From the NCBI RefSeq assembly GCF_001653235.2, contig NC_035791.1:2170001-2234000 (forward strand): a DNA stretch of 64,000 bases, given 5' to 3'. The translations under genes were made by a program, and so were the position numbers. Each line of letters starts with the position of its first letter. Position 1 is the first letter of the stretch. Of this stretch, positions 62,996 through 64,000 are shown one piece after another. The stretch is from Pochonia chlamydosporia 170. Its lineage: Eukaryota; Ascomycota; Sordariomycetes; Hypocreales; Clavicipitaceae. The notes beneath the pieces were generated by a model, which had not been told where the DNA came from, searched no databases, and saw only the letters and a list, made by a program, of their open reading frames with translations.

Positions 62996-64000
62996 GACAG
63001 GTGAGCTTGGAAGTTGCGCGAGATTATAAACAAGTCATGAGAGACCGACAACGAATAGTGATATGTCGAGGCGTTGGTCGCATGGTTAGTTGGGATAGTG
63101 GTGGCGGGCTGGTCTGAGCAACGACGTCGTGCCAGACTATACGGAGTAGACTATGTCCAGCTAGCTAGCTCCATGTCTTGAGACGAAACTCGTCAACATT
63201 GATGAATGTGGGCACTGCCTCTGGAGCTGCGTCATGAGCTTCAGCTTGTTTCTGAGCAACAGGCTACCAGAGCTGGAGCCCAAAACAATGCCATTCGAGC
63301 AACCCAACTTTGGTCTAGTGGATACAGGGCCAACACAACCCAGCGGCATGGATGGAGTCTGGTCTGGTCACTCGCACGAGTCCAGATTCAGGCTGATGAG
63401 ACAGTCGAATGTGGCAAATGGATGATGGCTCTGCTTAGATCCCGTCAACACGAACCAGGGTCTTGTGCGACGGGCTTCTGATTGGCTCGTTGCGTTTGAG
63501 GACGGAGGATGAAGTCGATGAGGAACCACCGCAGCTAGTGATGGCGTTGCTCTGTTTTGCCGACCAGTTTGAGTGATGGTTGAAACAATGTCTGTTTAGA
63601 TTCGTGTATCTGGTCGTGAACGATACCTTTGGCGCCGGCACCGTGACAGACTTGACGGGTTAATCGCATCCGTAGCACCTGCCGCCCCTGTATCCCACCA
63701 ACCTTGGCCCACGAGCTGCAAACTCGATGCAGGCAGGCATTTGTTTCCTTCACAAAGGTACCAGGCTGAACGATGTTCAACCCGCACGGTCAGTGTAAAT
63801 ATAAGATATTTCCACGACCTTGCTTCCCATTTTTCCTTTTTTACCCCCTGATATTGGAGATAATCTTGCAGAATAGTAGGCAGGTGGATAACACAACTCA
63901 CATTCTCAGTTCAATACATATATGTAGGGTAGCTCACATTCAACCCAACACCACAAACCCTCACATCGAAACCATCAGTCAAAAGGTACACATCACTTGC
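62996..64000. other. HET gene promoter and right edge, no further gene recognised
   Basis: One TACGGAGTA copy at 63140 and a GAGTCTGGTCTGGTCA word near 63357 that also occurs near 24641. Open frames overlap on both strands and have no motif. Confidence 0.5.

Noticed and set aside
63301..63345. tRNA-like A box (TGGTCTAGTGGATA)
   Set aside because: No B box (GGTTCGAAT type) and no cloverleaf pairing follow at the right distance.

Overview
The window is nuclear DNA of a filamentous ascomycete (Pezizomycotina, probably a sordariomycete close to Hypocreales; the lineage is an inference). Evidence: short introns (about 50-90 nt) with CTAAC/CTGAC-type branch sites on both strands, conserved eukaryotic housekeeping genes, and families typical of mould genomes (HET-domain protein, GT90 glycosyltransferase, large secreted catalase, DUF2235 hydrolase). 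I saw no rRNA or tRNA gene. Several coding regions appear to begin upstream at GTG or TTG codons; I trimmed these to the first ATG. All exon borders were set by eye from splice signals, reading frame and remembered family sequence.

Layout. 1-9.1 kb: a truncated 2-oxoglutarate/Fe(II) oxygenase (-), an ACMSD-like amidohydrolase (+), a Cwf23/DNAJC17-like J protein (-), a four-exon DUF2235 hydrolase (-) and mitochondrial IBA57/CAF17 (-). 9.1-25.4 kb is gene-poor: a 65-residue cysteine-rich secreted peptide (+), an acidic conserved fungal protein (-) and DBP8 helicase (-), separated by gaps of up to 5.1 kb. 25.4-42.4 kb is a dense housekeeping block: cell-wall-integrity MAPKK (+), PUS7 (-), a purine-cytosine permease (+), RER1 (+), PAF1 (+), a GT90 enzyme (-), the divergent ribosomal pair uS8/eS12, and a parvulin (-).

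42.8-63 kb is accessory: a protein joining two GATA zinc fingers to a bacterial-looking HEAT-repeat domain, then five genes in a row for secreted or surface proteins (PLD-like, neprosin-like, large catalase, a cysteine-rich protein, a GPI-anchor-like protein), a decayed LINE with AT-rich DNA, and a HET-domain gene. Read together, this end looks like a secretome and interaction region beside a stable core block.

Most notable: (1) the GATA-GATA-HEAT fusion; (2) three introns with unusual splice borders, namely a candidate AT-AC intron, a well supported GC-AG intron and a possible second GC-AG intron; (3) a possible H/ACA snoRNA in the RPS22 intron, where yeast RPS22B carries snR44; (4) the three-exon cysteine-rich microprotein; (5) a 9-mer, TACGGAGTA, recurring in gaps far more often than chance.
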